A stretch of 64,000 nucleotides of DNA from Kutzneria viridogrisea (GCA_014138725.1 JACJID010000001.1:1674001-1738000); one strand, 5' to 3'. Shown: positions 34,387 to 43,679, counted from the stretch's first letter. Numbers and translations are program-made. Notes: generated by a model from the letters alone, not told the origin.

Positions 34387-34655
34387 ATCCCGTGCTGAAA
34401 CTGCTCTACAAGCCGCTCGGGCTGGTGGTCAGCGTGCTCGGCGGGCTGGCGGCCAGTGCCGCCTTCAACCAGGTGTGGAAGTTGCTCACGGGGGAGAAGC
34501 AGGCGCCGGAGGCCACCGACGAGCAGCGCCGCTGGGGTGAGGTGCTGGCCGCGGCCGCCGTGCAGGGCGCCGTGTTCGGACTGGTCAAGGCGGCCATCGA
34601 CCGCGGCGGCGCGGCCGGGTACCGCAAGGCGACCGGGGAGTGGCCGAAGAAGTGA
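34383..34655 (+). CDS. DUF4235 membrane protein
   Basis: The 90-residue protein has the family pattern KLLYKPLGLVVSVLGGLAASAAFNQVWKLLTG, then a cytosolic acidic stretch and AAAVQGAVFGLVKAAIDRGGAAGYRKATG. It has two membrane segments. GTG 34383 overlaps the previous stop. It is last in the BrkB-holin, DUF3618, DUF4235 operon; the next gene faces it. Confidence 0.88.
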   Translation: MNPVLKLLYKPLGLVVSVLGGLAASAAFNQVWKLLTGEKQAPEATDEQRRWGEVLAAAAVQGAVFGLVKAAIDRGGAAGYRKATGEWPKK

Positions 34656-34665
34656 CGCGGGACGG

Positions 34666-34950
34666 TCAGCCCGGTGCGACCGCCTGGAGCAGTGCGGCCA
34701 CGAACAGCAGCAGTGCGGCCGCAACCGCCAGTGCGGTGAGGAACCGCGGCCCCGTGCGATGACGGCCGCGGTGCCGGATGCTGTGGTGCCGGATGCTGGG
34801 GTGTCGCCGTGCGCGGTGCGCGGTGCTGCCCGCCGCCATCAGCAGCAGTTCCTGCTCTACCGAGGGGCAGCCCTCGGCCATGGCCAGCTCAGCCCTGGCC
34901 AACCGCTCGCGCTCGGCCGTGCTGAGGAAGGCCGGTTCCGGTTTCGACAT
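34666..34950 (-). CDS. DUF3040 membrane protein
   Basis: The 94-residue protein has [18 protein letters not shown] at the N-terminus, close to the usual LSEHEQRLLEELE pattern of DUF3040, then a basic His/Arg stretch ([19 protein letters not shown]). The C-terminal helix is [19 protein letters not shown]; family members normally have two. A loosely repeated DNA stretch (GCGGTGCCGGATGCTG…GTGCCGGATGCTG) encodes the His/Arg part. ATG 34950. Divergent from ctaD. Confidence 0.7.
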   Translation of the reverse strand: MSKPEPAFLSTAERERLARAELAMAEGCPSVEQELLLMAAGSTAHRARRHPSIRHHSIRHRGRHRTGPRFLTALAVAAALLLFVAALLQAVAPG

Positions 34951-35092
34951 GGCGGAAGTGATACCCACCCGTGAGCGGTTCTCCCGCGGACCGCGTGGGC
35001 TGGTGGAATTCACCCGTTCGCCGGAGATGATCCGCGATCGACCGGGTAGTCGAGCCCCGGTCATTTGCGCGCGGTCAGACGGGAGTTCTCTC

Positions 35093-36841
35093 ATGGCGGT
35101 CTCGCTCGAGCCGGTGGCGGTGCGCCCGTACCCGGTGCGACGCCGGAGCAAGGGCACGGCGTTGTTGCGGCTGTTCAGCACCACTGACCACAAGCAGATC
35201 GGCATGCTGTACCTGGTCACCTCCTTCGCCTTTTTCGTGGTCGGCGGGTTCATGGCCTTGCTGATGCGCACCGAACTGGCCGCACCTGGTCTGCAGTTCC
35301 TCTCGCCCGAGCAGTACAACCAGTTGTTCACCATGCATGGCACGATCATGCTGCTGCTCTACGCCACCCCCAACGTGTTCGGCTTCGCCAACTACGTGCT
35401 GCCGCTGCAAATCGGCTCACCGGACGTGGCCTTCCCCCGGCTCAACGCTTTCGCGTACTGGCTGTACCTGCTCGGCGGGCTGATCGTGCTGGGCGGCTTC
35501 CTCACCCCGGGTGGTGCGGCCGACTTCGGCTGGTTCGCCTACACCCCGCTGTCCGACGCCATCCACGCCCCCGGTGTCGGCGCCGACCTGTGGATCACCG
35601 GCCTGGTGGTCAGCGGGCTGGGCACCATCCTCGGCGCGGTCAACATGATCACCACGGTGGTCTGCCTGCGCGGGCCGGGCATGGCCATGTTCCGGATGCC
35701 GATCTTCACCTGGAACATCCTGATCACGAGCATCCTGGTGCTGATGGCCTTTCCGATCCTGACCGCGGCACTGCTGGGCCTGGCCGCCGACCGGCACCTG
35801 GGCGCGCACGTGTTCGACCCGGCCAACGGCGGCGCGATCCTGTGGCAGCACCTGTTCTGGTTCTTCGGCCATCCCGAGGTCTACATCGTGGCCCTGCCCT
35901 ACTTCGGCATCGTCTCCGAGGTCTTCCCGGTGTTCAGCCGAAAACCCCTGTTCGGCTACAAGGGACTGGTCTTCGCCACCCTGGCCATCGCCGCGCTGTC
36001 GGTGACCGTGTGGGCGCACCACATGTTCGGCACGGGGGCGGTGCTGCTGCCCTTCTTCTCCTTCATGACCTTCCTGATCGCGGTCCCGACCGGTGTGAAG
36101 TTCTTCAACTGGATCGGCACGATGTGGAGGGGGCAGTTGACCTTCGAGAGCCCGATGCTCTGGGCGGTGGGCTTCCTGCTCACCTTCCTGTTCGGCGGGC
36201 TGACCGGCATCCTGCTCGCCTCACCGCCGATCGACTTCCACGTCACCGACACCTACTTCGTGGTGGCGCACTTCCACTACGTGCTGTTCGGCACCATCGT
36301 GTTCGCCACCTTCTCGGGCATCTACTTCTGGTTCCCCAAGATCACCGGCCGGATGCTGGACGAGCCGTTGGCCAAGCTGCACTTCTGGACCACGTTCATC
36401 GGCTTCCACCTGACGTTCCTGGTGCAGCACTGGCTCGGTGCCGCGGGCATGCCGCGCCGCTACGCCGACTACCTGCCACAGGACGGGTTCACCGCGCTGA
36501 ACACGGTGTCCACCATCGGCTCCTACGTGCTGGGCGCCTCGGTCCTGCCGTTCATGTGGAACGTGTTCCGCAGCTACCGGTACGGCGAGGTGGTCGCGGT
36601 GGACGACCCGTGGGGCCACGGCAACTCGCTGGAGTGGGCCACCAGCAGTCCTCCGCCCAGGCACAACTTCACCTCGCTGCCGAGGATCCGCTCCGAGCGG
36701 CCCGCCTTCGAGTCGCACTACCCGCACATGCGTGAGCGCATCCGCGCCGAAGCGCACATCGCCGGGATGCCCGCGCCCTCCGAAGGGCTGGCCCACTCCG
36801 CCCAGTCCGGCAGCGCGCAGGGTGATCCGCGGGCGAAGTGA
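35093..36841 (+). CDS. ctaD: cytochrome c oxidase subunit I
   Basis: The 582-residue heme-copper oxidase subunit has 12 transmembrane helices. The conserved ligands are visible: [14 protein letters not shown] (heme a His), [13 protein letters not shown] (CuB His cross-linked to Tyr), VWAHHMFG (CuB His pair) and [12 protein letters not shown] (heme a3 and heme a His). It reduces oxygen to water and pumps protons with subunits II and III, which are not in the window, so this is a stand-alone, possibly second, ctaD. ATG 35093 has GGGAG 8 bases upstream. A long hairpin follows. Confidence 0.95.
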   Translation: MAVSLEPVAVRPYPVRRRSKGTALLRLFSTTDHKQIGMLYLVTSFAFFVVGGFMALLMRTELAAPGLQFLSPEQYNQLFTMHGTIMLLLYATPNVFGFANYVLPLQIGSPDVAFPRLNAFAYWLYLLGGLIVLGGFLTPGGAADFGWFAYTPLSDAIHAPGVGADLWITGLVVSGLGTILGAVNMITTVVCLRGPGMAMFRMPIFTWNILITSILVLMAFPILTAALLGLAADRHLGAHVFDPANGGAILWQHLFWFFGHPEVYIVALPYFGIVSEVFPVFSRKPLFGYKGLVFATLAIAALSVTVWAHHMFGTGAVLLPFFSFMTFLIAVPTGVKFFNWIGTMWRGQLTFESPMLWAVGFLLTFLFGGLTGILLASPPIDFHVTDTYFVVAHFHYVLFGTIVFATFSGIYFWFPKITGRMLDEPLAKLHFWTTFIGFHLTFLVQHWLGAAGMPRRYADYLPQDGFTALNTVSTIGSYVLGASVLPFMWNVFRSYRYGEVVAVDDPWGHGNSLEWATSSPPPRHNFTSLPRIRSERPAFESHYPHMRERIRAEAHIAGMPAPSEGLAHSAQSGSAQGDPRAK

Positions 36842-36856
36842 GGTAGTCCCCTTCCT

Positions 36857-36919
36857 TCGCGACAGTACTTGCCTGAAGAGAAAGTGCGTACTACTTTCTC
36901 TTCAGGCAAGTAGTCGCGA
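36857..36919. promoter_or_regulatory. 63-base long inverted repeat abutting a ribosome site
   Basis: Arms of 27-29 bases pair almost perfectly (TCGCGAC…TACTTGCCTGAAG and the rest of the stem; the left arm has an extra AG), with loop GCGTACT. It lies between ctaD and the membrane protein at 36929, and its right foot overlaps the first bases of the GAGGAGG ribosome site. It could terminate ctaD, hide the downstream ribosome site, or be a mobile palindromic repeat. Confidence 0.75.
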
Positions 36920-36928
36920 GGAGGCAAC

Positions 36929-37348
36929 ATGTTGATGGTGGAGCACCAGACCCAGGTCAAGGGGCTGCCCACGTGGTACTTCGTGCTGGTCGGGCTGCTC
37001 GTGGGCAGCCTGGACATCAGCCAGCAGTTCAGCGCCGAGTACCCGCTGGTCAGCCTGCTGCCGCTGACGATAACGGCGGTGCACCTCAGCCTGTGGTTCG
37101 GCCTGCTGTCGCGCAGGCGCGAGTACATCCGGGCGGTCTGGCGCTCACCGGGCGCCCGCGTGCTGGTGCTCGCGCTGGTCGCGGTCCGGCTGCTGCTCCA
37201 GTGGGGGCTGGGCGCGCTGACCGACTCGGTGGCCCCGCTGCACAGCTACGCGCACCTGGTCATCGGACTGGTGATGGTGGTGCTGACCTCGGTGGGCGCG
37301 TGGTTTGATCAGTGGCTGGTGCTGCGCACGCTGAACAGGAAGGTCTGA
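36929..37348 (+). CDS. hypothetical membrane protein, four helices
   Basis: The 139-residue protein has predicted helices at YFVLVGLLVGSLDI, LLPLTITAVHLSLWFGLL, VLVLALVAVRLLLQWGLGAL and LVIGLVMVVLTSVGAWF. There is no recognised family. GAGGAGG lies 5 bases before ATG 36929, but within reach of the long hairpin, so translation may be regulated. It is followed 5 bases later by another membrane protein and then a winged-helix regulator: a likely three-gene operon. Confidence 0.7.
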   Translation: MLMVEHQTQVKGLPTWYFVLVGLLVGSLDISQQFSAEYPLVSLLPLTITAVHLSLWFGLLSRRREYIRAVWRSPGARVLVLALVAVRLLLQWGLGALTDSVAPLHSYAHLVIGLVMVVLTSVGAWFDQWLVLRTLNRKV

Positions 37349-37353
37349 GCACG

Positions 37354-37821
37354 GTGTCCCAACCCACGCCGGAAGAAGCTGCCAGGGCGCTGCGCGAGGT
37401 GTCGGACCGCCGCGCGCAGGGCTTGCGCGGCACGGTGCACCCCCGCTGGGTGTGGGTCCTGGCCGGCGCGTTCCTGGCCGGGTACCTCGCCGCCATGGAC
37501 CTGCTCCCCGAGGACGCCCGCGGCTGGGTCAGCTGGGCGTTCGCCGCGGTGATGCTCGTCTACGCCCTTGGTGTGCGCAGTCGATTCGCCTCGACCCTGA
37601 TGGGCCAGTCCGCCCGGGCGAACCTGGGCTCGGTCCCGGTGCGACCCAGGGTGTTCTACCTGATCGGATTGCTGGTCTGCACCGGGCTGCTCATGCTCGT
37701 GCTGCACCTGCTCCAGGTGCCGCACATGATGATCGTCTACGGGGTCGTGGTGGGGGTGTACCTCAGCCTGCTGGGGCCGAGGACGCAGGCCTGGATCCTG
37801 GCCGCGAAGGCGCGGGACTGA
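37354..37821 (+). CDS. hypothetical membrane protein
   Basis: The 155-residue protein has a cytosolic Arg-rich N-terminus (QPTPEEAARALREVSDRRAQGLR) and four hydrophobic segments (WVWVLAGAFLAGYLAAMDL, VSWAFAAVMLVYALGV, FYLIGLLVCTGLLMLVLHLL, MMIVYGVVVGVYLSLLG). GTG 37354. It sits between another membrane protein and the regulator at 37825, with 3-6 base gaps, a common actinobacterial pairing in which the regulator probably controls the membrane protein. Confidence 0.7.
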   Translation: MSQPTPEEAARALREVSDRRAQGLRGTVHPRWVWVLAGAFLAGYLAAMDLLPEDARGWVSWAFAAVMLVYALGVRSRFASTLMGQSARANLGSVPVRPRVFYLIGLLVCTGLLMLVLHLLQVPHMMIVYGVVVGVYLSLLGPRTQAWILAAKARD

Positions 37822-37824
37822 GCC

Positions 37825-38151
37825 GTGGACGGACTGGACCCCCTGCTGCTGGACCCGACCCGGCTGGCGATCGTGTCCCTGCTGTCCGCCGTCGAGTGGG
37901 CGGAGTTCAGCTACGTGCGCGACTCGGCTGGGCTCTCGGACTCGGCGCTGTCCAAGCAGGTCACCACGCTGGGCAAGGCCGAGTACGTGGAGGTGCGCAA
38001 GGGGTACGTCGGCAAGCGCCCGCGCACCTGGCTCAACCTCACCGACGGCGGGCGGCGCGCCCTCGGCGGGCACGTACTGGCCCTACAGGCCATCGCCGAC
38101 CGCGCACGCCTGGACGGCGCGAGCCACCAGGCCGAACCGCGTCAGGGCTGA
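37825..38151 (+). CDS. winged-helix transcriptional regulator (MarR/ArsR-like)
   Basis: The 108-residue protein is a single winged helix: LDPTRLAIVSLLSAVEWAEFSYVRDSAGLSDSALSKQVTTLGKAEYVEVRKGYVGKRPRTWLNLTDGGRRAL. The second helix pair reads SDSALSKQVTTL and the wing is KGYVGKRPRTW. No ligand domain is fused. GTG 37825 is three bases after the membrane-protein stop, so it is in the same operon and probably autoregulates it. Confidence 0.8.
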   Translation: MDGLDPLLLDPTRLAIVSLLSAVEWAEFSYVRDSAGLSDSALSKQVTTLGKAEYVEVRKGYVGKRPRTWLNLTDGGRRALGGHVLALQAIADRARLDGASHQAEPRQG

Positions 38152-38213
38152 CCGCCCGACCTCCTCCTGCCTTATCCTGCTGCGCCCCTGACCCGGGTTC
38201 GCGGCCAGCGGCC

Positions 38214-38999
38214 TCAGGCCGAGGACGAGGGGCCACCGACCAGCACGCCGAAACCGCCGTCCACGCGGAGCATCGCACCGGAGACCGCGCCCATACCCGG
38301 GTCGGTGAGCAGGCCGATCACCGAGGCCACGTCCGTCGGCTCCACGATCCGGCCCAGGACCGAGTTCTCGCTCGTGTACTCCTGGCGCTCGGCGGTGAGC
38401 GCGGGGGCGCTGGCCTCGGTGCGGACCAGGCCCGGCGAGACCGTGTTGACCGTGATCCCGTCCGCGGCGGCCTCGGCGGCCACGTGCCTGCTGAAGGTGT
38501 TGAGCGCGGACTTGGCCGTGGAGTGGGACAGCCGCCCGCCGCCGACGTGATCGGCCGCGGTGCTGGACACGTAGACGATCTGCCCGCCGCGCTGGCCGCG
38601 CATCACCTCCAGCACGGACTTGGTGACGAAGAAGGCACCGGCGAGCTCGCCGGTGACCTTGCCGATGAACTCCTCCCAGGGCAGCTCGGACAGCGGGCCG
38701 AACCGGGGATTGACCGTGTTCGCGTTGCACACCAGCACATCGATGCGCCCGTGCTCGGCGAGCACCGCGGCGACCATTGCCCGTACCTGTGCCTGCTCGC
38801 AGACGTCGGCCGCGATGGCGGTGGCGGCTCCACCCTCGGCCACGATCTGCTCGACCACCGCCTGTGCCGTGGCGGCACTGCTGCGGTAGTTGACGATCAC
38901 GTGGTGGCCTCGCCGACCCAGTTCCCGCGCGGTGGCCGCACCCACCCCGCGGCCCGCCCCGGTGACCACGGCGACCGAAGTCGATGTCCGCACGTCCAT
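38214..38999 (-). CDS. short-chain dehydrogenase/reductase lacking the catalytic tyrosine
   Basis: The 261-residue SDR has the cofactor motif TGAGRGVGAATA (residues 12-23), CNANTVNP in place of NNAG, active-site Ser in VYVSSTAAD and GLVRTEASAP after the core. Where the YxxxK motif should be it reads HSTAK: His replaces Tyr while Lys and the 13-residue spacing from Ser are kept. Activity as a normal reductase is therefore doubtful. ATG 38999 has GAGAGGGG directly upstream. Divergent from the HTH regulator at 39111. Confidence 0.85.
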   Translation of the reverse strand: MDVRTSTSVAVVTGAGRGVGAATARELGRRGHHVIVNYRSSAATAQAVVEQIVAEGGAATAIAADVCEQAQVRAMVAAVLAEHGRIDVLVCNANTVNPRFGPLSELPWEEFIGKVTGELAGAFFVTKSVLEVMRGQRGGQIVYVSSTAADHVGGGRLSHSTAKSALNTFSRHVAAEAAADGITVNTVSPGLVRTEASAPALTAERQEYTSENSVLGRIVEPTDVASVIGLLTDPGMGAVSGAMLRVDGGFGVLVGGPSSSA

Positions 39000-39110
39000 C
39001 CCCTCTCGTTGAGCTATCCGCGGCACCGTAACAAGTGGCGGGGGAGCAGTTCCCGTGCAGCCGACGCCCGGGGGCTGGACTGAACGGCCCATCGGCGGGA
39101 CAGTGGGCCG

Positions 39111-39998
39111 GTGTCCTCCCTGCACACCGGCTCGTTCGCGATCACGCTGGACGCGGCCATCGAAGACGCCGGTCTGAGCCTGGACCGGATCAGGCAGCAC
39201 CTGGCCGCGCGCGGCGTGACCCTGTCCCGCAGCGCACTGTCCTACTGGCGGCACGGTCGTTCCCAACCGGAGCGTGAGTCCTCCCTGCACGCGGTCGGCC
39301 AGCTGGAGGAGGTGCTTGGCCTGTCTCCGGGCACGCTGACCTCCCTGCTCGGGCCCAGGGCTCCGCGCGGGCGCTGGCTGGGCCGCCCGGCCGACGCGCT
39401 GGAACGCCGCAGATTGTGGCCCTCGCTGCGGCCGGTCTCGGCGGAGCTGAAGCCGCCGCCGGACGGGCAGCTCACGTTCTGGTCGGTGCACGACCACCTG
39501 CTGGTGGACGAGCAGGGCCGCGAGCGGGCGCTGCGGGTGCGCATGGTCGCTGAGGCCACTGTGGACGGTGTGACCCGGCTGATGACCTACTACCAGACCG
39601 AGGATCTCGCGCGACAGGCCCCGCGCTACGGGGGCGTGCGGTTCTGCCGCCTCGGCAGGGTCCGCACCGACCCGGCGACCGGCCTGATCGTCGGCGAACT
39701 GCTGCTGGACCGGGAACTGGCCGCGGGCGAGGTCACCGCGGTGGAGTACGAGCTGGTGTTCCCGCCAGGCGATCCGATCGACTCCTACCACCGCAGGCTC
39801 ACCCGGCCGATCCCGCAGTACCTCTGCCAGGTGCAGTTCGGCCTGCGCCTGCCAAGGCGGGTGTTCCGCTACGAGCAGCGCGGCCTGGACGGCCCGCGCA
39901 GGCGGGTCGGCGAGCTGCCGGTCGGCGCGACGCGCGCCGTCACCCTCAGTGCCCGCGATGCCAGGGCGGGCATTCTCGGCGCCCGCTGGGACTGGTAG
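39111..39998 (+). CDS. HTH-domain regulator, paralogue of the one at 46351
   Basis: The product is 295 residues. The N-terminal helix-turn-helix (LDRIRQHLAARGVTLSRSALSYWRHGRSQPE) is of XRE type. The long C-terminal part is mostly beta, with RFCRLGRVRTDPATG and VTAVEYELVFPPGDPI, and ends in Trp-rich ARWDW. The same layout, including TLSYWR(T/H)GRS(Q/R)PER and a terminal tryptophan motif, occurs in the 331-residue protein at 46351, so the two are paralogues flanking the secreted-protein block. GTG 39111. Confidence 0.75.
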   Translation: MSSLHTGSFAITLDAAIEDAGLSLDRIRQHLAARGVTLSRSALSYWRHGRSQPERESSLHAVGQLEEVLGLSPGTLTSLLGPRAPRGRWLGRPADALERRRLWPSLRPVSAELKPPPDGQLTFWSVHDHLLVDEQGRERALRVRMVAEATVDGVTRLMTYYQTEDLARQAPRYGGVRFCRLGRVRTDPATGLIVGELLLDRELAAGEVTAVEYELVFPPGDPIDSYHRRLTRPIPQYLCQVQFGLRLPRRVFRYEQRGLDGPRRRVGELPVGATRAVTLSARDARAGILGARWDW

Positions 39999-40139
39999 CC
40001 AATTCTGTTGACACACCCTCGCCACCAGCGGGTTCACCGCTGAGCGCGCGGGGTTTTCACAGCGCCCTGGAAACCGCTGTCCTGTCCTGGTTACCGTCCG
40101 CGTTGCTTTGTTCCGTTCCCTGCAACCCCGGAGCAGCGC

Positions 40140-43091
40140 ATGACAAGGAGTCCCTTACTGCTGGCCGCCGTCACGGTGGCCGCGGTCATCTCGGCGCCGC
40201 TGGCCTCGGCCGCGCCGCCACCGCTGGTGCCGCTGGGCACCGCACCCGCCCTGCCGTCCGGCGCCACCGCCGACAGCTCGGCCCTGCCCGCCGAACTGAC
40301 CGTGGCGGTGGCGCTCAAGCCCCGCGACCAGGCGGGTGCCGAACGCTTCGTCGCCGCCACGGCCGACCCGAATTCCCCCGACTACCACCACTTCCTGAGC
40401 GCGGCGGAGTACACCGAGCGCTTCGGCCCTAGCCCCGCAGCGGTGGACCAGGTGAGCAAGTACCTGTCCGGCAGCGGGTTGCGCGTCACCGAGGTCACCG
40501 GCAACCGCCAGGTCATCACGGCGACCGGCACGCCCGACCAGGTGGGACACGCCTTCAGTACCGCGCTGTCCGGCTTCCGCGCCACCTCCGGCGAGCGTTT
40601 CTTCAACGCCACCAAGGGCGTTTCACTGCCCGCGGACCTCGCGGGCGTGGTGCGTGGCGTCACCGGTCTGACCGACCGGGCCGCCGCGCACCGGGCCGGA
40701 TCACCCGCCGGTCCGGGCGGTCCCGGCGGCGGCTACACCCCGGCGCAGCTGCGCACGGCGTACTCGATGACCGGGCTGTCCGGTTCCTACGACGGTTCCG
40801 GCGAGACGGTCGGGCTCACCGAGTTCGACACCTTCAAGCAGTCCGACATCGACGCCTGGACCAAGTACTTCAACCAGCCCAGCGTGACCCCGCAGGTGGT
40901 CAAGGTCGACGGCGGCTTCCCCTCGCCCAGCTCCAACCAGCTCGAGGTCACCCTGGACGTGCAGGCCGTGGCCGCGACCGCGCCCAAGGCCGCGCAGATC
41001 GTCTACTCCGCGCCCAACACCGACGAGGCGTGGGTGCACGAGATGGCCAAGATCGCCTCGGACAACAAGATCACCGTGCTGTCCAACTCCTGGCTGCTCG
41101 GTGAGAAGTGCGAGGCGGACCCGATCCCGTCCTCGCACGACTCGTACACGCAGTTGGCCGCCCAGGGCGTGACGATGCTGTCCGCCTCCGGCGACTGGGG
41201 TGCCACCGGCTGCGGCTACAACGGTGACAACAGCACCATCCAGGCCGACTACCCGCCCAGCGACCCGCTGTTCACCGGGGTCGGCGGCACCCAGCTGCGC
41301 ACCTCCGACAGCGCGGGCACCTGGCAGTCCGAGTCCTGCTGGAACCAGGGCGGCAGCGGCAACACCCGGTCCGGCGGCGCCTACTCGCAGATCTACGCCA
41401 AGCCCGACTGGCAGCCCGGCAGCAACAAGTACCGTTCGGTGCCCGACGTCTCGCTGGTCGCCGACTACGGCGCTGGCGCGCTCTCGGTGTACATGAACGG
41501 CGGCTGGCAGGACGTCGGCGGCACCAGCCTGTCCTCCCCGCTGTGGGCCGGTTACGTGGCGATGCTCAACCAGAAGTCCCTGGCGGGCGGCAAGTCCAGG
41601 CTCGGCCAGCTCAACCAGAGCATCTACAAGATCGCGGGCTCGGCGGACTACCCGAGCACCTTCCACGACGTCACCTCGGGCGGCAACGGCACCTACGACG
41701 CGGGCACCGGCTACGACCTGTGCACCGGTTGGGGCTCGCCCAAGGCCGACGCCCTGGGCGCCAAGCTGACCGGCGGCGACACCCCGCCGCCCGCCAAGGA
41801 CTTCACGCTCTCCGCCGCGCCCTCCTCGGGCACGGTGGAGGCGGGCAAGTCGGTCAGCACCACGATCACCGCCACCTCGGCCACCGCGGCGGCGCAGCCC
41901 TCCGTGGTCGGCGGCAGCCCGACCACCACCGCCGCGCACCCGTTCATCGTCTCCATGCGCCGCGAGGGTTCCGCCTTCCCCGGCCAGCAGTCCTGTACGG
42001 CAACCCTGTTCGGCCCGCGCACCGTGCTGCTGGCCGCGCACTGCCTGCTGGAGAAGCCGGGGCACAAGTGGTTCGTCTACGGGGCCGATGACCTCACCAA
42101 GGACACCGGCACCACCGCGGAGATCGCCAGCCAGTGGGTCCACCCCGACTACACCGACTGGTCCGCGGGCGCCGACATCGCCGTGGTCACCCTGGACAGG
42201 GACATGCCGGTGCCCGCCGGGACGACCTACCCGAAGCTGGCCACCGACACCAGCCTGGACGCCCCCGGTACCAAGGGGTTGACCATCGGCTGGGGGCAGA
42301 CCGCCGCCAACACCTACAGCAACGTCCTGCGCCAGGCCGAGGTCCCGATCCAGGCGGACAGCGCCTGCAAGGGCCGGTTCACCGACCCGCAGGGCCAGGA
42401 GGAGTACAAGACCCCGGCGATGCTGTGCACCGGCTATCCCGACCACCACGCGGCGGCCTGCGTCGGTGACAGCGGTGGACCGTACCTGGTCGGCAACACC
42501 GTGGTCGGCGTGTTCTCGTGGATGTCCACGCAGTGCGACTGGAACGCCGTCTACGCCAGGGTGTCCACCTACGCCGCCGACATCGCACCGCACCTGCCCG
42601 ACGGCCCGAACCCGCCGCAGACGGGGGCGATCACCCTGTCGGCCGCCGGACTGCCCAGCGGCGCAACGGCTTCGTTCAGTCCGTCCAGTGTGGACCTCGG
42701 CGGCAAGTCCACGCTGACCATCACCACCGGTGCGGACACCCCGGCCGGTACCTACCAGGTCACCGTCAGCGGCAAGGGGCCCAAGTCCACGCAGACGACG
42801 ACCTACTCGCTGACCGTCACCGGCGGCACGCCCAGCGAGTTGACCCTGACCAACCCCGGCAACCAGACCAGCCGCTCGGGCCAGCCGGTGACCCTGCCGC
42901 TGAAGGCCTCCGGCGGCAGCACCCCGTACAAGTGGTCGGCCTCCGCCCTACCCGGCGGCCTGTCCATCGACGCGTCCACGGGCGTGATCTCCGGTACCCC
43001 AAGGGGATTCGACAACAAGCAGGTCACCGTGACCGTCACCGACTCGGCCGGGAAGAAGGCCACGGCCTCCTTCTACTGGTTCGTGTTCTGA
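40140..43091 (+). CDS. secreted two-protease protein: sedolisin (S53) with an inserted trypsin-like (S1) domain
   Basis: The product is 983 residues. Signal peptide 1-24 (LLLAAVTVAAVISAPLASA). Pro-kumamolisin propeptide about 45-180. S53 catalytic domain about 195-545 with E269, D273, oxyanion D352 (SASGDWG) and S463 (GGTSLSSP). An Ig-like beta domain starts near 552 (DFTLSAAPSSGTVEAGKS) and is interrupted after SATAAAQ by a complete S1 domain (589-820): VVGGSP, H634 (LAAHC), D679 (ADIAVV), S778 (GDSGGP). It then resumes as ITLSAAGLPSGATASFSP, followed by a second Ig-like domain with GTPRGFDNK. Both catalytic sets are intact. It is secreted; S53 enzymes work at acidic pH. Confidence 0.9.
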   Translation: MTRSPLLLAAVTVAAVISAPLASAAPPPLVPLGTAPALPSGATADSSALPAELTVAVALKPRDQAGAERFVAATADPNSPDYHHFLSAAEYTERFGPSPAAVDQVSKYLSGSGLRVTEVTGNRQVITATGTPDQVGHAFSTALSGFRATSGERFFNATKGVSLPADLAGVVRGVTGLTDRAAAHRAGSPAGPGGPGGGYTPAQLRTAYSMTGLSGSYDGSGETVGLTEFDTFKQSDIDAWTKYFNQPSVTPQVVKVDGGFPSPSSNQLEVTLDVQAVAATAPKAAQIVYSAPNTDEAWVHEMAKIASDNKITVLSNSWLLGEKCEADPIPSSHDSYTQLAAQGVTMLSASGDWGATGCGYNGDNSTIQADYPPSDPLFTGVGGTQLRTSDSAGTWQSESCWNQGGSGNTRSGGAYSQIYAKPDWQPGSNKYRSVPDVSLVADYGAGALSVYMNGGWQDVGGTSLSSPLWAGYVAMLNQKSLAGGKSRLGQLNQSIYKIAGSADYPSTFHDVTSGGNGTYDAGTGYDLCTGWGSPKADALGAKLTGGDTPPPAKDFTLSAAPSSGTVEAGKSVSTTITATSATAAAQPSVVGGSPTTTAAHPFIVSMRREGSAFPGQQSCTATLFGPRTVLLAAHCLLEKPGHKWFVYGADDLTKDTGTTAEIASQWVHPDYTDWSAGADIAVVTLDRDMPVPAGTTYPKLATDTSLDAPGTKGLTIGWGQTAANTYSNVLRQAEVPIQADSACKGRFTDPQGQEEYKTPAMLCTGYPDHHAAACVGDSGGPYLVGNTVVGVFSWMSTQCDWNAVYARVSTYAADIAPHLPDGPNPPQTGAITLSAAGLPSGATASFSPSSVDLGGKSTLTITTGADTPAGTYQVTVSGKGPKSTQTTTYSLTVTGGTPSELTLTNPGNQTSRSGQPVTLPLKASGGSTPYKWSASALPGGLSIDASTGVISGTPRGFDNKQVTVTVTDSAGKKATASFYWFVF

Positions 43092-43117
43092 CAATCCCTG
43101 CACCGAAAGGCACCACA

Positions 43118-43672
43118 GTGAACCTCACCCGCCTGACCAGCGCGGCTCTGGCCGCCTGCGCCTGCGCCCTGCTGATGGCCAGCCCGGCCACCGCCGCCAC
43201 GACCACGAGCACCGCCACGGCCACCCCGCACGCCGTGCCCGGCTCGATGGCCGCGGCGTTCGGCACCGTGCTGCCGCAGTCCGCCTCGCCAGCCACGATC
43301 GGTGACATCTACCCGGCCAAGTGGCGCAACATCCCGCAGGACAGCGTGGTCGACGACTGGAACATGTACAACCGCGAGTGCGTGTCCTGGGCCGCGTTCA
43401 ACATCGACCGGCACGGCGAGAGCGCCTCGAACTACGGGGACGCCAAGTACTGGGACGACAACGCCCGCCAGCACGGCTACCAGGTGGACAACAACCCCAC
43501 GCCCGGGGCCATCGCCCAGACCGACCGCGGTACCTACGGGCACGTGGCCATCGTGGACAGCGCCAGCGGCAACACCGTCACCGTCGAGGACTACAACTGG
43601 GACGGGACCGGCCACTACCTGCGGCACAACGTGAACAAGGGCGACTTCCGCTACATCCACTTCTACGGCTGA
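43118..43672 (+). CDS. secreted CHAP-domain peptidoglycan hydrolase
   Basis: The product is 184 residues. The signal peptide reads LTSAALAACACALLMASPATAA. The CHAP domain has catalytic Cys in NRECVSWAAFN, His in YGHVAIVDS and a following polar residue in VEDYNWDG, the expected Cys-His-polar set of NlpC/P60-like amidases and endopeptidases. It would cleave peptidoglycan peptides. GTG 43118 is 26 bases behind the two-protease gene, so they may be co-transcribed. A hairpin terminator follows 7 bases after the stop. Confidence 0.88.
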   Translation: MNLTRLTSAALAACACALLMASPATAATTTSTATATPHAVPGSMAAAFGTVLPQSASPATIGDIYPAKWRNIPQDSVVDDWNMYNRECVSWAAFNIDRHGESASNYGDAKYWDDNARQHGYQVDNNPTPGAIAQTDRGTYGHVAIVDSASGNTVTVEDYNWDGTGHYLRHNVNKGDFRYIHFYG

Positions 43673-43679
43673 CCGAATA

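Noticed and set aside
40007-40060. A TTGACA -35 box before the two-protease gene
   Set aside because: TTGACA is present but no acceptable -10 sequence lies 16-19 bases downstream.
40701-42593. A 630-codon minus-strand open frame inside the two-protease gene
   Set aside because: Gly/Val/Arg-rich antisense shadow; the plus strand encodes two clear catalytic domains over the same bases.
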